Shown: positions 44,373-53,497 of the stretch, piece by piece | How positions within the stretch are numbered: the stretch's first letter is position 1 | Layout of the letters: each line of letters opens with the position of its first letter | Notes under the pieces: model-generated | What the model was told of the DNA's origin: nothing | What the model saw: only the letters and a program-made list of their open reading frames with translations | Database searches by the model: none | Program-made: the position numbers and the translations under genes | Source of the DNA: Arthrobacter sp. B3I9 | GTDB taxonomy: Bacteria > Actinomycetota > Actinomycetes > Actinomycetales > Micrococcaceae | Direction: 5' to 3' | Length of the DNA: 64,000 nt | Assembly (NCBI RefSeq): GCF_030816935.1 | Contig: NZ_JAUSYO010000001.1 | Coordinates: 868,001 to 932,000 of the forward strand

Positions 44373-45203
44373 TCAGGCATCCTCGTCCGGGGTGAGGATC
44401 TGGACATCGTGCTCGGCCAGGGCGGATGCCAGTTCGGCCGGGGGCGGTGCGTCCGTGACGAAGTAATCGGCCGCGCCGAGGACCGCGATCTGAGCGAAAA
44501 GGCTGCGCCCGAACTTGGAGGAGTCAGCCAGCACCGCCACTTTTGTGGCCCTGTGCATCATGTCCGCCATCATGACGGCCTCGTCGAGGTTGCTGGTGGA
44601 ATATCCGGCGTCAAGGGACACCGCGCCTACACCGATGATGGCAAGGTCACAGCGGATGTTGATTTCGTTGACCTGCCCGGGCGCGCGGAAGGCGAGCGGC
44701 CCCAGCGTGGCTTGGGCGCTGAGCCGTACCGCCCCGCCGACCACCCACAGATCGCGGCACACCTGGGGTGACAGCTCCGCCGGGATCCGCAGGTTGTTGG
44801 TCACGACGGTCAGGCCTCGCTGGTCGTGCAGGTGCCGGGCGGCGGACAGGGCCGTGGTCCCGGCGTTGAAGAGGACCACGGATTCGTCCCTGACAAGCTT
44901 GGCTGCCGTGGCCCCGATCTTTTCCTTCGCCGTAGTCTGCAGCCTGGACCGGACGTCCACTCCCGTATCAGCGCGCGGGTGCGAATTAAGGCTGACCGCC
45001 CCGCCATGGGTCCGGATCAGGACGCCGTCGGCGTCAAGTTGGTCAAGGTCGCGACGGATGGTGTCCGACGAGACCTTGAAACGGTCCGCAAGTGCCGCGA
45101 CCGTCACTTCGCCTTCGGCGCCGACGAACGCCGCCAGCTCGGACTTCCGTCCCGCGGGCAGGCGCGGGCGGGCTTGATCCAGTTCCCCGACAGATTTCTG
45201 CAT
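44373..45203 (-). CDS. DeoR-family repressor of the ABC/aldolase/ADP-kinase operon
   Basis: The 276-residue protein has a DeoR helix-turn-helix (ELAAFVGAEGEVTVAALADRFKVSSDTIRRDLDQLDADGVLIRTHGG) and sensor domain (VVLFNAGTTALSAARHL, ADSSKFGRSLF). It is divergent from the ABC operon with 236 bases between. The same 14-base motif stands before each of the two genes in opposite orientation, so it probably represses both and is relieved by a sugar phosphate made by the kinase. Confidence 0.88.
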   Translation of the reverse strand: MQKSVGELDQARPRLPAGRKSELAAFVGAEGEVTVAALADRFKVSSDTIRRDLDQLDADGVLIRTHGGAVSLNSHPRADTGVDVRSRLQTTAKEKIGATAAKLVRDESVVLFNAGTTALSAARHLHDQRGLTVVTNNLRIPAELSPQVCRDLWVVGGAVRLSAQATLGPLAFRAPGQVNEINIRCDLAIIGVGAVSLDAGYSTSNLDEAVMMADMMHRATKVAVLADSSKFGRSLFAQIAVLGAADYFVTDAPPPAELASALAEHDVQILTPDEDA

Positions 45204-45223
45204 CTAACAGATGTAGCACAGAT

Positions 45224-45237
45224 TTGCGTTTTTCTGC
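45224..45237 (-). promoter_or_regulatory. Candidate DeoR operator, regulator side
   Basis: Read on the minus strand the site is GCAGAAA-N3-GCAA, starting 21 bases upstream of the regulator start codon. An identical pattern on the plus strand at 45389-45402 faces the ABC operon. Confidence 0.45.
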
Positions 45238-45339
45238 CATTATCTGCTCGTTTCCGGCCCTCCGAAACCGGCCTGCTCCGGCTTACTCCGCTGCACGCGC
45301 CGGGCTTGCGTAGCAATTGAACCGGGTTCCGACACGATG

Positions 45340-45402
45340 TTGACGCCCTTTGTGACCTGCATTACTGTGCAGCTATACGCACAAGTTTGCAGAAAGATGC
45401 AA
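45340..45402 (+). promoter_or_regulatory. Promoter and DeoR operator of the ABC sugar operon
   Basis: TTGACG (45340-45345), 17 bases and TACTGT (45363-45368) form a good promoter. About 20 bases downstream is GCAGAAA-N3-GCAA (45389-45402), and overlapping it AGATG-CAA-CATCT (45395-45407). Repressor bound here would act as a roadblock just after the transcription start. Confidence 0.6.
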
Positions 45403-45439
45403 CATCTCGCGTAAACAGGCACTCTTTGATAGGAGAGTT

Positions 45440-46738
45440 ATGAGCAAGGTTGCTCGAGTCAAACGCGGCGCCGTTGCCGCTATAGCGGCAGCTGCGGCCA
45501 TCACTTTGGTTGCCGGGTGTTCAGGCGGAAGCACGGAAAGCAGCAGCGCGGGTTCATCCGCTGCCGGCAACGTCACCCTCGAATTTGCGCAATGGTGGGA
45601 ACCGGAGCTTCCCGCAGGTTCCCTCCGCAAGCTGATGGACCAGTTCGAAGCGGAAAACCCCGGAATCAAGGTCAACCTTCTCAGCGGGCCCTATGCTTCC
45701 ACGAAGGAACAGGTGGTGGCGGGAGCAGCGGCCGGCACCATGTCCGACGTCGTAGGACTCGACGGTGCCTGGATCAGCGACTTTGCCAAACAGGGCGCGA
45801 TAGCAGACCTCGGCAAGCTGATGTCCGACGCCGGCTACGACCAGAACCAGCTGACCAGCCAGGTCAAGGTCGAGGACACGTCCTACATGCTCCCCGTCTT
45901 GAACTTCGTCTACCCGATGTTCAGCAACGATGACCTGCTCGCCAAGGCCGGCATCGCCAAGGCCCCCACAGACCGGACCGAGTTCGCCGCCGCGGCCAAG
46001 GCGGTCAGTGCGCTGGGCGGCAACACCAAGGGCTGGGTCATGCCGCTGTCCCTGGAAGCGCCCAACGGAGTCCAGAACGACATCATGTCCTGGGCGTGGG
46101 CCTCCGGCCAGAGCATGCTCAAGGACGGCAAGCCGAATCTGACCACGCCGGAGATTACCGACACCGTGAACTACGTCAAGGGCCTTTGGGATGCCGGCGC
46201 GATCGCCCCCGGTTCCTTCACCATGAAGGAACAGGACAAGGTGGAGGAGTTCACGAACGGCCGGGTAGGCATGATGATCGATTCCCTGGCCCACATCACG
46301 GCCATCCGGGAAAAGAACCCGAACCTGAAGTTCAGCATCTCCGCGGTTCCCTCCACCGACGGCTTCAGCGGCAAGAGGGGCATCCCGTATGCCTCCTGGG
46401 GCATTGGGATCGCGGAAAACAGCGAGCACAAGGCAGAAGCCTGGAAGCTCATCCAGTTCCTCATGAGCGACAAGACCAACGGCGCACTGGCCACGACGGC
46501 CAATGCCTTCCCCGGCAACAAGAACGCAACGCCGGACTTCACCGGCAAGGACGAGCTGTTCAAGACGGCGTTCGATGTCTACAAGAGCGGCTACCCGGCG
46601 AATGAATTTGTCGGCCTTCCGGTCGCGGAAGAGCTCATGCGAGGTTTTGCCGAGCAATTCCAGAAGACACTTTCTGGAGACCAGTCCGTGGACGACATGC
46701 TGAAGAAAACCCAGGACATCTGGCAGCAGAAGTTCTAG
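45440..46738 (+). CDS. ABC transporter sugar-binding lipoprotein
   Basis: The 432-residue protein has a lipoprotein signal peptide ending in LVAGC (lipid-anchored Cys27) and a Ser/Gly linker, then a family-1 solute-binding fold (VTLEFAQWWEPELPAGSLRKLMDQFEAENPGIKVNLL). It captures a sugar or polyol outside the membrane for the two permeases downstream. It has a GATAGGAGAG ribosome-binding site. A stable hairpin follows the stop. The ligand is not evident. Confidence 0.92.
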   Translation: MSKVARVKRGAVAAIAAAAAITLVAGCSGGSTESSSAGSSAAGNVTLEFAQWWEPELPAGSLRKLMDQFEAENPGIKVNLLSGPYASTKEQVVAGAAAGTMSDVVGLDGAWISDFAKQGAIADLGKLMSDAGYDQNQLTSQVKVEDTSYMLPVLNFVYPMFSNDDLLAKAGIAKAPTDRTEFAAAAKAVSALGGNTKGWVMPLSLEAPNGVQNDIMSWAWASGQSMLKDGKPNLTTPEITDTVNYVKGLWDAGAIAPGSFTMKEQDKVEEFTNGRVGMMIDSLAHITAIREKNPNLKFSISAVPSTDGFSGKRGIPYASWGIGIAENSEHKAEAWKLIQFLMSDKTNGALATTANAFPGNKNATPDFTGKDELFKTAFDVYKSGYPANEFVGLPVAEELMRGFAEQFQKTLSGDQSVDDMLKKTQDIWQQKF

Positions 46739-46755
46739 CCCACCTACCGGGTACC

Positions 46756-46788
46756 GGGCTGCGCCAGACTGACACTCTGGTGCAGCCC
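46756..46788 (+). terminator. Intercistronic hairpin after the binding-protein gene
   Basis: GGGCTGCGCCAGA (46756-46768) pairs with TCTGGTGCAGCCC (46776-46788), 13 bp with one G-T pair and a 7-base loop. It lies 17 bases after the stop and 20 before the permease gene. It probably reduces read-through and protects the upstream mRNA, giving more binding protein than permease, as in malE-type operons. Confidence 0.65.
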
Positions 46789-46808
46789 GCCCCCAGGAAG
46801 CTGTAGAC

Positions 46809-47756
46809 ATGGTTTTGACAACCGAGAAGCAGGCCGCGCAGATCGCCGGTTCCGGGCCCGGGTCCGGAACCGCCGCCAAGCGCAAACGCAAGATCAATCT
46901 GGTTCCCTATGGGTTCCTGTCCCCGACAATCCTCCTGGTCGTCGTCCTCATGCTCATCCCCATCGTGATGGTCATCTGGTACTCGCTGATGGACAACGTC
47001 ATCACCAAGAAGAATCCCAAGTTCGTCGGCTTCAGCAATTACGCGGAAGTGCTCGGCAGCGAGACCTTCCATACCGCGATCCTGAACACCGTGTTCTTCA
47101 CGACGGTCAGCGTTGCCGCGCACCTGGTGCTGGGCCTGGCCTTCGCCATGCTGCTGAACACCCGTTTCCTGAAGTCCTTCACCAAAGCGATCTTCCGCGT
47201 CATCTACGTAATGCCGTGGCTGTTCACGGTGGCAATCATCGCCATCCTCTGGCGGCTCCTGCTGAGCCCGAACGGAATCGTAAACTTCCTGGTGATGGAA
47301 CTGGGGCTGTCCAGCACGTCCGTCGAATGGCTGGCCTCACGGGACACCGCGCTGCTCGCCGTCACCTTCATCAATATCTGGGCCGGTTACCCGTTCTTCA
47401 TGGTGAGCCTCCTGGCCGGTCTGCAGGGCATCCCGAAAGACCTCTACGAGGCAGCCCGGGTGGACGGGGCCAACCCGGTGCAACAGTTCATCAGCATAAC
47501 CCTGCCGCAGCTGCGCCCCATCATCATCAGCATGGCGCTGCTGGACCTCATCTGGACAAGCCAGCAGTTCGCCCTCATCTGGATGACAACCGGCGGCGGG
47601 CCCATCAGCTCCACGGAAATGCTCAGCACGTTCACCTACAAGCTCGCCTTCAGCGAATACAACTTCTCGATGGCGGCGGCAAGCGCAGTGATCATCCTGG
47701 CGTTTTCGATGGTGCTGGCCTTCTTCTACGTCCGCTACCAAAAGGCGCGTGATTGA
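46809..47756 (+). CDS. ABC sugar permease, MalF-like
   Basis: The 315-residue membrane protein has six helices and the EAA loop (DLYEAARVDGANPVQQFISITLPQLRPI) that docks to the ATPase. It belongs to the CUT1 family. The N terminus is basic and cytoplasmic. No ATPase gene is present in the operon, so a shared MsiK-type ATPase encoded elsewhere is expected, as usual in actinobacteria. Confidence 0.92.
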   Translation: MVLTTEKQAAQIAGSGPGSGTAAKRKRKINLVPYGFLSPTILLVVVLMLIPIVMVIWYSLMDNVITKKNPKFVGFSNYAEVLGSETFHTAILNTVFFTTVSVAAHLVLGLAFAMLLNTRFLKSFTKAIFRVIYVMPWLFTVAIIAILWRLLLSPNGIVNFLVMELGLSSTSVEWLASRDTALLAVTFINIWAGYPFFMVSLLAGLQGIPKDLYEAARVDGANPVQQFISITLPQLRPIIISMALLDLIWTSQQFALIWMTTGGGPISSTEMLSTFTYKLAFSEYNFSMAAASAVIILAFSMVLAFFYVRYQKARD

Positions 47757-47759
47757 CAC

Positions 47760-48602
47760 ATGATGACCACCAGACAGCGCCGCGAACAGGCCAGCAAAAT
47801 AGGCGTTATCCTGGCGCTCTGCTGCGGAGCCGTATTTGCCGGATTCCCCGTCCTCTGGATGTTGCTGAGTTCCTTCAAATCCAACACCGAGATTTTCGAA
47901 TTCCCGCCCCGCATCATCACGGAGAACTTTTCCTTCGGAGCCTACGGCGCCATCTTCGGAGACCCCGCCAAGGTCCGGTTCTTCATCAACAGCTATGTGG
48001 TGTCGCTGACCGTCACGGCCCTCACCCTCATCGTGGCACTGATGGCGGCGTACGCCCTGAGCCGTTTCGAGTTCCGGTTCAAAAGCACCCTGAACGTCGT
48101 CATCATCAGCGTCCAGGCGGTTCCGCCGATCACGCTCCTGGTGCCGTACTTCGGCCTCATGGTTTTCCTGAAGCTCTTCAACACCTATCAGGGCCTGATC
48201 CTGACCTACATGGTGTTTACGCTCCCGTACGCGATCATCATGCTGACCGGCTACTTCAACACCCTCCCCAGAGAGCTTGACGAGGCGGTCAAAATCGACG
48301 GCGCCGGCCACATGGTGGCGCTCTGGCGGGTCCTGGTTCCGGTGTCCGTGCCCGGCATCGTCTCGGTGGGCATCTACACGTTCATGATCGCCTGGAACGA
48401 GTACCTGTTCGCCCTCACGCTGACCAAGACCCCCGACATGCGGACCGTTCCGATTGGCATCCAGCTCCTGATGGGCCAGAACTCCTACGAGTGGAACGAA
48501 ATGATGGCCATGAGCATCCTCGGCTGCATCCCCATCCTCATCCTCTTCCTGTTTTTCCAGCGTTACTTCATCGGCGGCATGACCTCCGGAGCGGTCAAGT
48601 AG
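47760..48602 (+). CDS. ABC sugar permease, MalG-like
   Basis: The 280-residue partner permease has six helices and the EAA loop ELDEAVKIDGAGHMVALWRVLVPVSVPGI. Its C terminus (FIGGMTSGAVK) is typical of MalG-type CUT1 subunits. It begins 3 bases after the MalF-like stop, with tandem ATGs at 47760 and 47763. It pairs with the preceding subunit to form the channel. Confidence 0.93.
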   Translation: MMTTRQRREQASKIGVILALCCGAVFAGFPVLWMLLSSFKSNTEIFEFPPRIITENFSFGAYGAIFGDPAKVRFFINSYVVSLTVTALTLIVALMAAYALSRFEFRFKSTLNVVIISVQAVPPITLLVPYFGLMVFLKLFNTYQGLILTYMVFTLPYAIIMLTGYFNTLPRELDEAVKIDGAGHMVALWRVLVPVSVPGIVSVGIYTFMIAWNEYLFALTLTKTPDMRTVPIGIQLLMGQNSYEWNEMMAMSILGCIPILILFLFFQRYFIGGMTSGAVK

Positions 48603-48667
48603 ACCCCTCGAAGTAACACTGCAACCAAGCCGCCCACCCTGGGTCAACCAAGAAAGAAGAATAGACA

Positions 48668-49528
48668 ATGCTGGTAAATGGAAAAGTAATGCTCGACGTG
48701 GCAAATGCGAATAACTTTGCGGTCCCGGCCTTCAACATCAGCGATTACGCCATGATGAACGGGGTCTTCGAGATCAGCGAAGAGCTGGAGGCCCCGGTGA
48801 TCATCGCGATCCACCCCGACGAACTCAGCCACATCGGCGTCGACATGCTGCCCGCCATCATTTCCCGTGCGAACCGCTCCACCGTTCCGGTCACCATCCA
48901 CCTTGACCACGGAGCCACCTATGAGCAGGTCCTGACGGCCATCCAAGCGGGCTTCACCTCGGTCATGATCGACGGCTCCACCCTCCCGTTCGAGGAGAAC
49001 GTCGCGATCACGAAGAAGATCGTGGAAACCGCCCACGCCGTGGGCCTGTCCGTTGAGGGTGAGCTGGGCACCATCGGCAAGACCGACGACGAGGCCGAAG
49101 ACGGCACGGCGACCATCATCTACACGGAACCGGCGGACGCGGTCCGCTTCGTCCAGGAAACCGGCGTCGACAGCCTGGCCATCGCGATCGGCACCTGCCA
49201 CGGCATCTACCCGGCCCACATGAAGCCGGAGCTGAAGCTGGACCTGCTCCGCGAGATCAAGGACGCCGTCAACGTCCCGCTCGTCCTGCACGGCGGCTCG
49301 AACAACCCGGACAGCGAAATCGGCGAATCCGTGAAGCTCGGCGTCAACAAGATCAACATCTCCAGCGACATCAAGGTGGCCTACCACCAGAAGATGCGCG
49401 AGGTCCTGGCCGATGCCGGGGTGCGCGAGCCCAACACCATCCAGCCGCCGTCGATCGCAGCCATGAAAGTGGTGGCGGCCCAGAAGATTGCCCTGTTCGA
49501 CGCCGCGGGCAAAGCAAAGCTGTACTGA
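48668..49528 (+). CDS. Class II fructose-bisphosphate-aldolase-family enzyme (GatY/KbaY-like)
   Basis: The 286-residue aldolase has the class II zinc pattern: VTIHLDHGATYEQV, GTCHGIYPAHMKPEL and VLHGGSNNPDSEI. The early segment ANNFAVPAFNISDYAMMNGVFEISEEL is common to the GatY/KbaY/FbaA group. It cleaves a ketose bisphosphate or ketose 1-phosphate to dihydroxyacetone phosphate and an aldehyde. The ADP-dependent kinase 8 bases downstream should make its substrate. The exact sugar is unknown. Confidence 0.9.
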   Translation: MLVNGKVMLDVANANNFAVPAFNISDYAMMNGVFEISEELEAPVIIAIHPDELSHIGVDMLPAIISRANRSTVPVTIHLDHGATYEQVLTAIQAGFTSVMIDGSTLPFEENVAITKKIVETAHAVGLSVEGELGTIGKTDDEAEDGTATIIYTEPADAVRFVQETGVDSLAIAIGTCHGIYPAHMKPELKLDLLREIKDAVNVPLVLHGGSNNPDSEIGESVKLGVNKINISSDIKVAYHQKMREVLADAGVREPNTIQPPSIAAMKVVAAQKIALFDAAGKAKLY

Positions 49529-49536
49529 GCGCAATC

Positions 49537-50760
49537 ATGACGCAGAATGTGGTGCTGGGGCTCGGCGGTACGGTCGACTATGAGATCAGGTGGGACTCCG
49601 CCGTCATGCATGAACTGGTGGTGTCCTACGGGATAGTGCCGGACGAGTTGTCGCGGACGATACCCGTCCAGAGCGAGCGCGACCTCGCGGTCACCCTGCT
49701 CGCATTCATGCGCGACGGCGTCGGGGGAGAGCGGTTCATCGCCTCCTCCGACGTCGTCGAGGCCTTCGCGGCCCGCTTCGACAAACGCGTCACCCTGGGC
49801 GGCACCCCCGTCAGGGCCGCGCTGGCCATGGACAAGCTGGGGCTCGGCAGCACCGTCCACCTGGTCAGCATCGACGACGACGTCCGCCGGCTGCTGCCGG
49901 CAGGTTGCCGTTATGTCTGCAGCGCCCCGGGTGACTCGACCGATCCGCACCTGATTGTGCAGTTCAGCCAGGGCGATGCGGTGCAGGTGGGCGACGTCGT
50001 CCTTCAGGCACCGCACTCCAACCGGGTCATCTACACCAACGACCCTCCGAACACGGCCATGCTGCTCAGCGACCAACTCGGCACGCTGCTGGACACTGCC
50101 GACGTCTTCCTCGTCTCCGGGCTCAACGTCATGAATGACCCCTCGGCGCTGGAGGAGCGGCTGCAGGAACTGCGGAGCCTCATCGGGAGGCTTCCCGCTG
50201 GCGCGCGGGTGGTCTACGAAGATGCCGGGTTCCATATTCCGGCGTTCGGTGACCGGGTCCGCACCGCCATGGCCGCGATGGTGGACGTCTACAGCCTGAA
50301 CGAGGATGAAATGCAGGCGCACTTGGGCCGCGAGGTCGACCTGCTTGACGCCACGGAGATGGAGGGTGCACTCCTCCAGCTGCGGTCCGTGGTGCCGGCC
50401 AAGACCCTCGTGGTCCACACCAAATACTGGTCGACGGCGATCGGCCATGATGCCGGCGGCTATGCCGGCAGCCTCCGGGGCGGCATCACCATGGCCAGCA
50501 CCAGGTTCTGCCTCGGTGATGACTTCACCGGCGCCGACTACCTGGCAGTCGGGCAGCTGCCGGCCAACCTTGCCGGGGCGGAATTCAGCGTGGCCGTCGA
50601 GGAACGGCTGGGATCCCTTGTCCGTTGCATTCCCGCCCTGGCACTCCACCCGGACGTGCCCACCACCATCGGCCTGGGCGATTCCTTCGTAGGCGGGTTC
50701 ATCGCAGCCCTGGCCTCCCCGACACTCAGCCACGACGGGGATGCCGTGCTCTACGGCTGA
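49537..50760 (+). CDS. ADP-dependent sugar kinase (ADP-PFK/glucokinase family)
   Basis: The 407-residue ribokinase-fold protein resembles the ADP-dependent phosphofructokinase/glucokinase family best known from archaea. It has SLNEDEM, matching the NxxE motif, VVHTKYWS, and the catalytic GLGDSFVGGF with the GxGD aspartate near residue 382. Such kinases use ADP as phosphoryl donor and make AMP. It is the last core gene of the ABC operon and probably phosphorylates the sugar phosphate cleaved by the aldolase. Nucleotide preference is inferred from family. Confidence 0.82.
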   Translation: MTQNVVLGLGGTVDYEIRWDSAVMHELVVSYGIVPDELSRTIPVQSERDLAVTLLAFMRDGVGGERFIASSDVVEAFAARFDKRVTLGGTPVRAALAMDKLGLGSTVHLVSIDDDVRRLLPAGCRYVCSAPGDSTDPHLIVQFSQGDAVQVGDVVLQAPHSNRVIYTNDPPNTAMLLSDQLGTLLDTADVFLVSGLNVMNDPSALEERLQELRSLIGRLPAGARVVYEDAGFHIPAFGDRVRTAMAAMVDVYSLNEDEMQAHLGREVDLLDATEMEGALLQLRSVVPAKTLVVHTKYWSTAIGHDAGGYAGSLRGGITMASTRFCLGDDFTGADYLAVGQLPANLAGAEFSVAVEERLGSLVRCIPALALHPDVPTTIGLGDSFVGGFIAALASPTLSHDGDAVLYG

Positions 50761-50796
50761 CACCATCCGTCCCGGCTCCGGCGACGAATTCCTGGC

Positions 50797-50976
50797 ATGA
50801 ACTACTACAGCCCGGCGGCGCAGGAACGGGCTCGGGACGCCGCATATGATGCAGTCGAGAAAGTCCTCAACAGCATGTTTGAGCCCCTTAGCAGGCATGC
50901 TTTCAACGCGCGGTGGAACCAGGCCTGTGAGGCCATGGCCAAGCACCTCGAAGCGCAGGACAACGGCGAAGAATGA
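50797..50976 (+). CDS. Small hypothetical protein
   Basis: A 59-residue frame starts MNYYSPAAQERARDAAYDAV and is predicted to be two amphipathic helices. It has one cysteine (NQACEAM). It lies 36 bases after the kinase gene on the same strand and 74 before the acyl-CoA ligase. The ribosome-binding site is weak. No family recognised; it may be a real small protein of the operon or chance. Confidence 0.4.
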   Translation: MNYYSPAAQERARDAAYDAVEKVLNSMFEPLSRHAFNARWNQACEAMAKHLEAQDNGEE

Positions 50977-51050
50977 GGTGAGGCCGGGGCCGACCATTTG
51001 CGGTGCCGCTGCAATTCGACCCCACAGGAGCTTCACGGCAGGATGTAAGC

Positions 51051-52739
51051 ATGGCGAAAACAGACCAGCAGCCCTGGGTGAAGAACTATCAGCCGGGTGT
51101 TCCGGCCGAGATCGAACCACCAACGGAGTCGCTCGTCGCAATGCTAGAACGGTCCGTGGCCGAGGCGGGTGCCGCCCCAGCGCTGGAGTTCTTCGGGCGC
51201 CGCACCAGCTACCGTGAGCTCGGTGAGCAGGTGGACCGGGCGGCGGAGGGCCTGCGCCGCCTGGGCGTGCGCGCGGGCGACCGGGTGGCACTCATCCTGC
51301 CGAACTGCCCTCAGCACGTGGTCGCCTTCTACGCGGTGCTGCGTCTGGGCGCCGTCGTCGTCGAACACAACCCGCTGTACACCTCCCGGGAACTCCGCAA
51401 CCAGTTTGAGGACCACCGGGCCAGGGTGGTGATCGTCTGGGACAGGGCCGCTGCCGCCATCGGGGACTTCCCGGCCGACGTCAAACCCGACCACGTCGTG
51501 TCGGTGAACCTCCTGGAGGCGTTTCCTGCTGTCAAGCGGCTGGCACTGTACCTGCCGGTGAAGAAGTTGCGGGACTCCCGTGCTGCTCTGACCGGCTCCG
51601 CCCCCGCGACCATGCCGTGGGCGGAGCTCCTCAGCCACGGCCGGATCGATCCCCGGCACCCCCGCCCCTCGGTGGATGACCTGGCCGTCATCCAGTACAC
51701 GTCAGGCACCACCGGCCGGCCGAAAGGTGCCATGCTGACGCACTTCAACCTGCATTCCAACGCTTTGCAGGGCGAGGCCTGGATGGAGGGCGCCGAGTAT
51801 CGGAAGGAAGTCTTTTACGCGATCCTGCCGATGTTCCATGCGTTCGGCATGACGCTCTACCTCACTTACGGCATCCGTAAGCAAGGCCTGCTGGTGCTCT
51901 TTCCCAAATTCGATCCGGACCTGGTGCTCAGCGCCATGAAAAAGTCCCCTGCCACCGTCTACTGCGCAGTGCCCCCGATCTATGAGCGCACCGCCCTGGC
52001 GGCGAAGGAAAAGGGCATCTCGCTGCGGTCCTGCAAGTACTGCATCTCCGGCGCAATGAACCTGCCCGACCATGTCGTGGAGCTCTGGGAGTCTGTCTCC
52101 GGGGGACTGCTCGTTGAGGGCTACGGGATGACCGAGACGTCACCTGTCGCCATGGGCAACCCGTTCCACCCGACCCGCCGGACCGGCACCATCGGCGTGC
52201 CGTTCCCATCGACCCGCATGAAGGTTGTCGACCTGGACAATCCTGCCCTTGAGGTCGCTTCCGGCCAGCCGGGGGAGCTGCTGCTGCAGGGCCCGCAGGT
52301 CTTCCAGGGCTATTGGAACAACCCCGAGGAAACCGCGAAGACCCTCACCGCCGACGGCTGGCTGCGCACAGGCGACGTCGTAACCGTCGACGCGGACGGC
52401 TTCACCACCATCGTGGACCGGTCCAAGGAGTTGATCATCACCGGCGGCTTCAACGTCTCACCCACCGAGGTGGAGAGCGTGCTGCGCCTCCACACCGGCG
52501 TCAAGGATGCCGCCGTGATCGGCAATGCGCAGGAACGGGGCGGAGAACTGGTGGTCGCCGTCGTAGAGCTGGAACCGGGCACCGTGCTGGACGAGGAGAA
52601 GCTGCGGGACCACTGCCGCGAGCACCTTGCCGGCTACAAGGTCCCGAAGCGGATCCTCGCCATCGAAGACATGCCGCGCTCCATGCTTGGCAAGGTGCTG
52701 CGGAAACAGGTGCGCGAGCAAGTGTTGCCGCAGCTTTGA
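51051..52739 (+). CDS. Long-chain fatty-acid-CoA ligase (acyl-AMP synthetase)
   Basis: The 562-residue enzyme has the AMP-binding P-loop YTSGTTGRPKGAMLTH, GYGMTETSP, WLRTGDV and the C-terminal catalytic Lys in MPRSMLGKVLRK. It activates fatty acids to acyl-AMP and then acyl-CoA in the cytoplasm. The ATG at 51051 follows AGGATG and opens the conserved N terminus. It stands alone with no beta-oxidation genes nearby. Chain-length preference is not predictable. Confidence 0.92.
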   Translation: MAKTDQQPWVKNYQPGVPAEIEPPTESLVAMLERSVAEAGAAPALEFFGRRTSYRELGEQVDRAAEGLRRLGVRAGDRVALILPNCPQHVVAFYAVLRLGAVVVEHNPLYTSRELRNQFEDHRARVVIVWDRAAAAIGDFPADVKPDHVVSVNLLEAFPAVKRLALYLPVKKLRDSRAALTGSAPATMPWAELLSHGRIDPRHPRPSVDDLAVIQYTSGTTGRPKGAMLTHFNLHSNALQGEAWMEGAEYRKEVFYAILPMFHAFGMTLYLTYGIRKQGLLVLFPKFDPDLVLSAMKKSPATVYCAVPPIYERTALAAKEKGISLRSCKYCISGAMNLPDHVVELWESVSGGLLVEGYGMTETSPVAMGNPFHPTRRTGTIGVPFPSTRMKVVDLDNPALEVASGQPGELLLQGPQVFQGYWNNPEETAKTLTADGWLRTGDVVTVDADGFTTIVDRSKELIITGGFNVSPTEVESVLRLHTGVKDAAVIGNAQERGGELVVAVVELEPGTVLDEEKLRDHCREHLAGYKVPKRILAIEDMPRSMLGKVLRKQVREQVLPQL

Positions 52740-52900
52740 GGCCCGACAGGGAAGAGGACGCGCCATCGCCGGACGCCACCGAGCGAATGCCAGGTCCGGT
52801 TCCTTCCGCACACACGGGTGCTTGAGCTCCCCGGACGGTAATCCGCATACTGGAAAGAGAGGGCAGGGTTTCCGAAGGAGTCTTCACGTGGCGGTGATCA

Positions 52901-53497
52901 ATGGGTAGCGAGGCATCGGGGGCATTCCGACGCCGGGTGGAACGGGCCGCCGCACTCCGCGCGGTGCGGGCCAGCGGAAGTACGGCGCGGGAGAACGACG
53001 AGCTGGCCGCTGCCGAGGAAGAACTCCGGCATAAGCGCGCGCGGGTGGACGATGCCGCGAAGGCCGAATACCTCATCCGCGATGCCATGGCGCAAGGGAA
53101 GTTCGACAACCTCAAGTACGCCGGCAAGCCGATTCCGGGACTGGGGGAGGCATATGACCCCGACTGGTGGGTCAAAGGCCTCCTTCAGCGCGAGAACGTT
53201 ACGGGCCTGGGCCCCAAGGCCATTCTGCTCCGCACCGAGGACGCCGGACTCGAGGCCAGGCTCGATGCCGAGTTCTCCGAAAAACAGGTGCGGGACCTGT
53301 TGGAAGACTTCAACCGCCGCGTTATCGACGCCCGGCGCCAGCTCCAGGGCGGGCCGCCGGTGATCACAAAGACGCGGGACGTCGAAGCCGAGCTTGTTGC
53401 GTGGCGTTCCCGCCGGGCCGCCATAACGGCCGCCGCGGCCCCGCCGGAACCGGAGACCAAGCGGCCCTGGTGGCGCCGGATCTGGAACAACTCCTAG
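52901..53497 (+). CDS. DUF1992 (DnaJ-homologue subfamily C28 domain) protein
   Basis: The 198-residue protein has the DUF1992 core: YLIRDAMAQGKFDNLKYAGKPIPGLGEAYDPDWWVKGLL, preceded by a charged coiled-coil-like helix. The domain is conserved from bacteria to human DNAJC28 but there is no J domain here. Function is unknown. Its stop overlaps that of the convergent GntR gene by 4 bases. Confidence 0.88.
   Translation: MGSEASGAFRRRVERAAALRAVRASGSTARENDELAAAEEELRHKRARVDDAAKAEYLIRDAMAQGKFDNLKYAGKPIPGLGEAYDPDWWVKGLLQRENVTGLGPKAILLRTEDAGLEARLDAEFSEKQVRDLLEDFNRRVIDARRQLQGGPPVITKTRDVEAELVAWRSRRAAITAAAAPPEPETKRPWWRRIWNNS

Noticed and set aside
49381..51291. A 636-codon minus-strand open frame across the ADP-kinase gene
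   Set aside because: Antisense shadow of the kinase; no start signal or motif.
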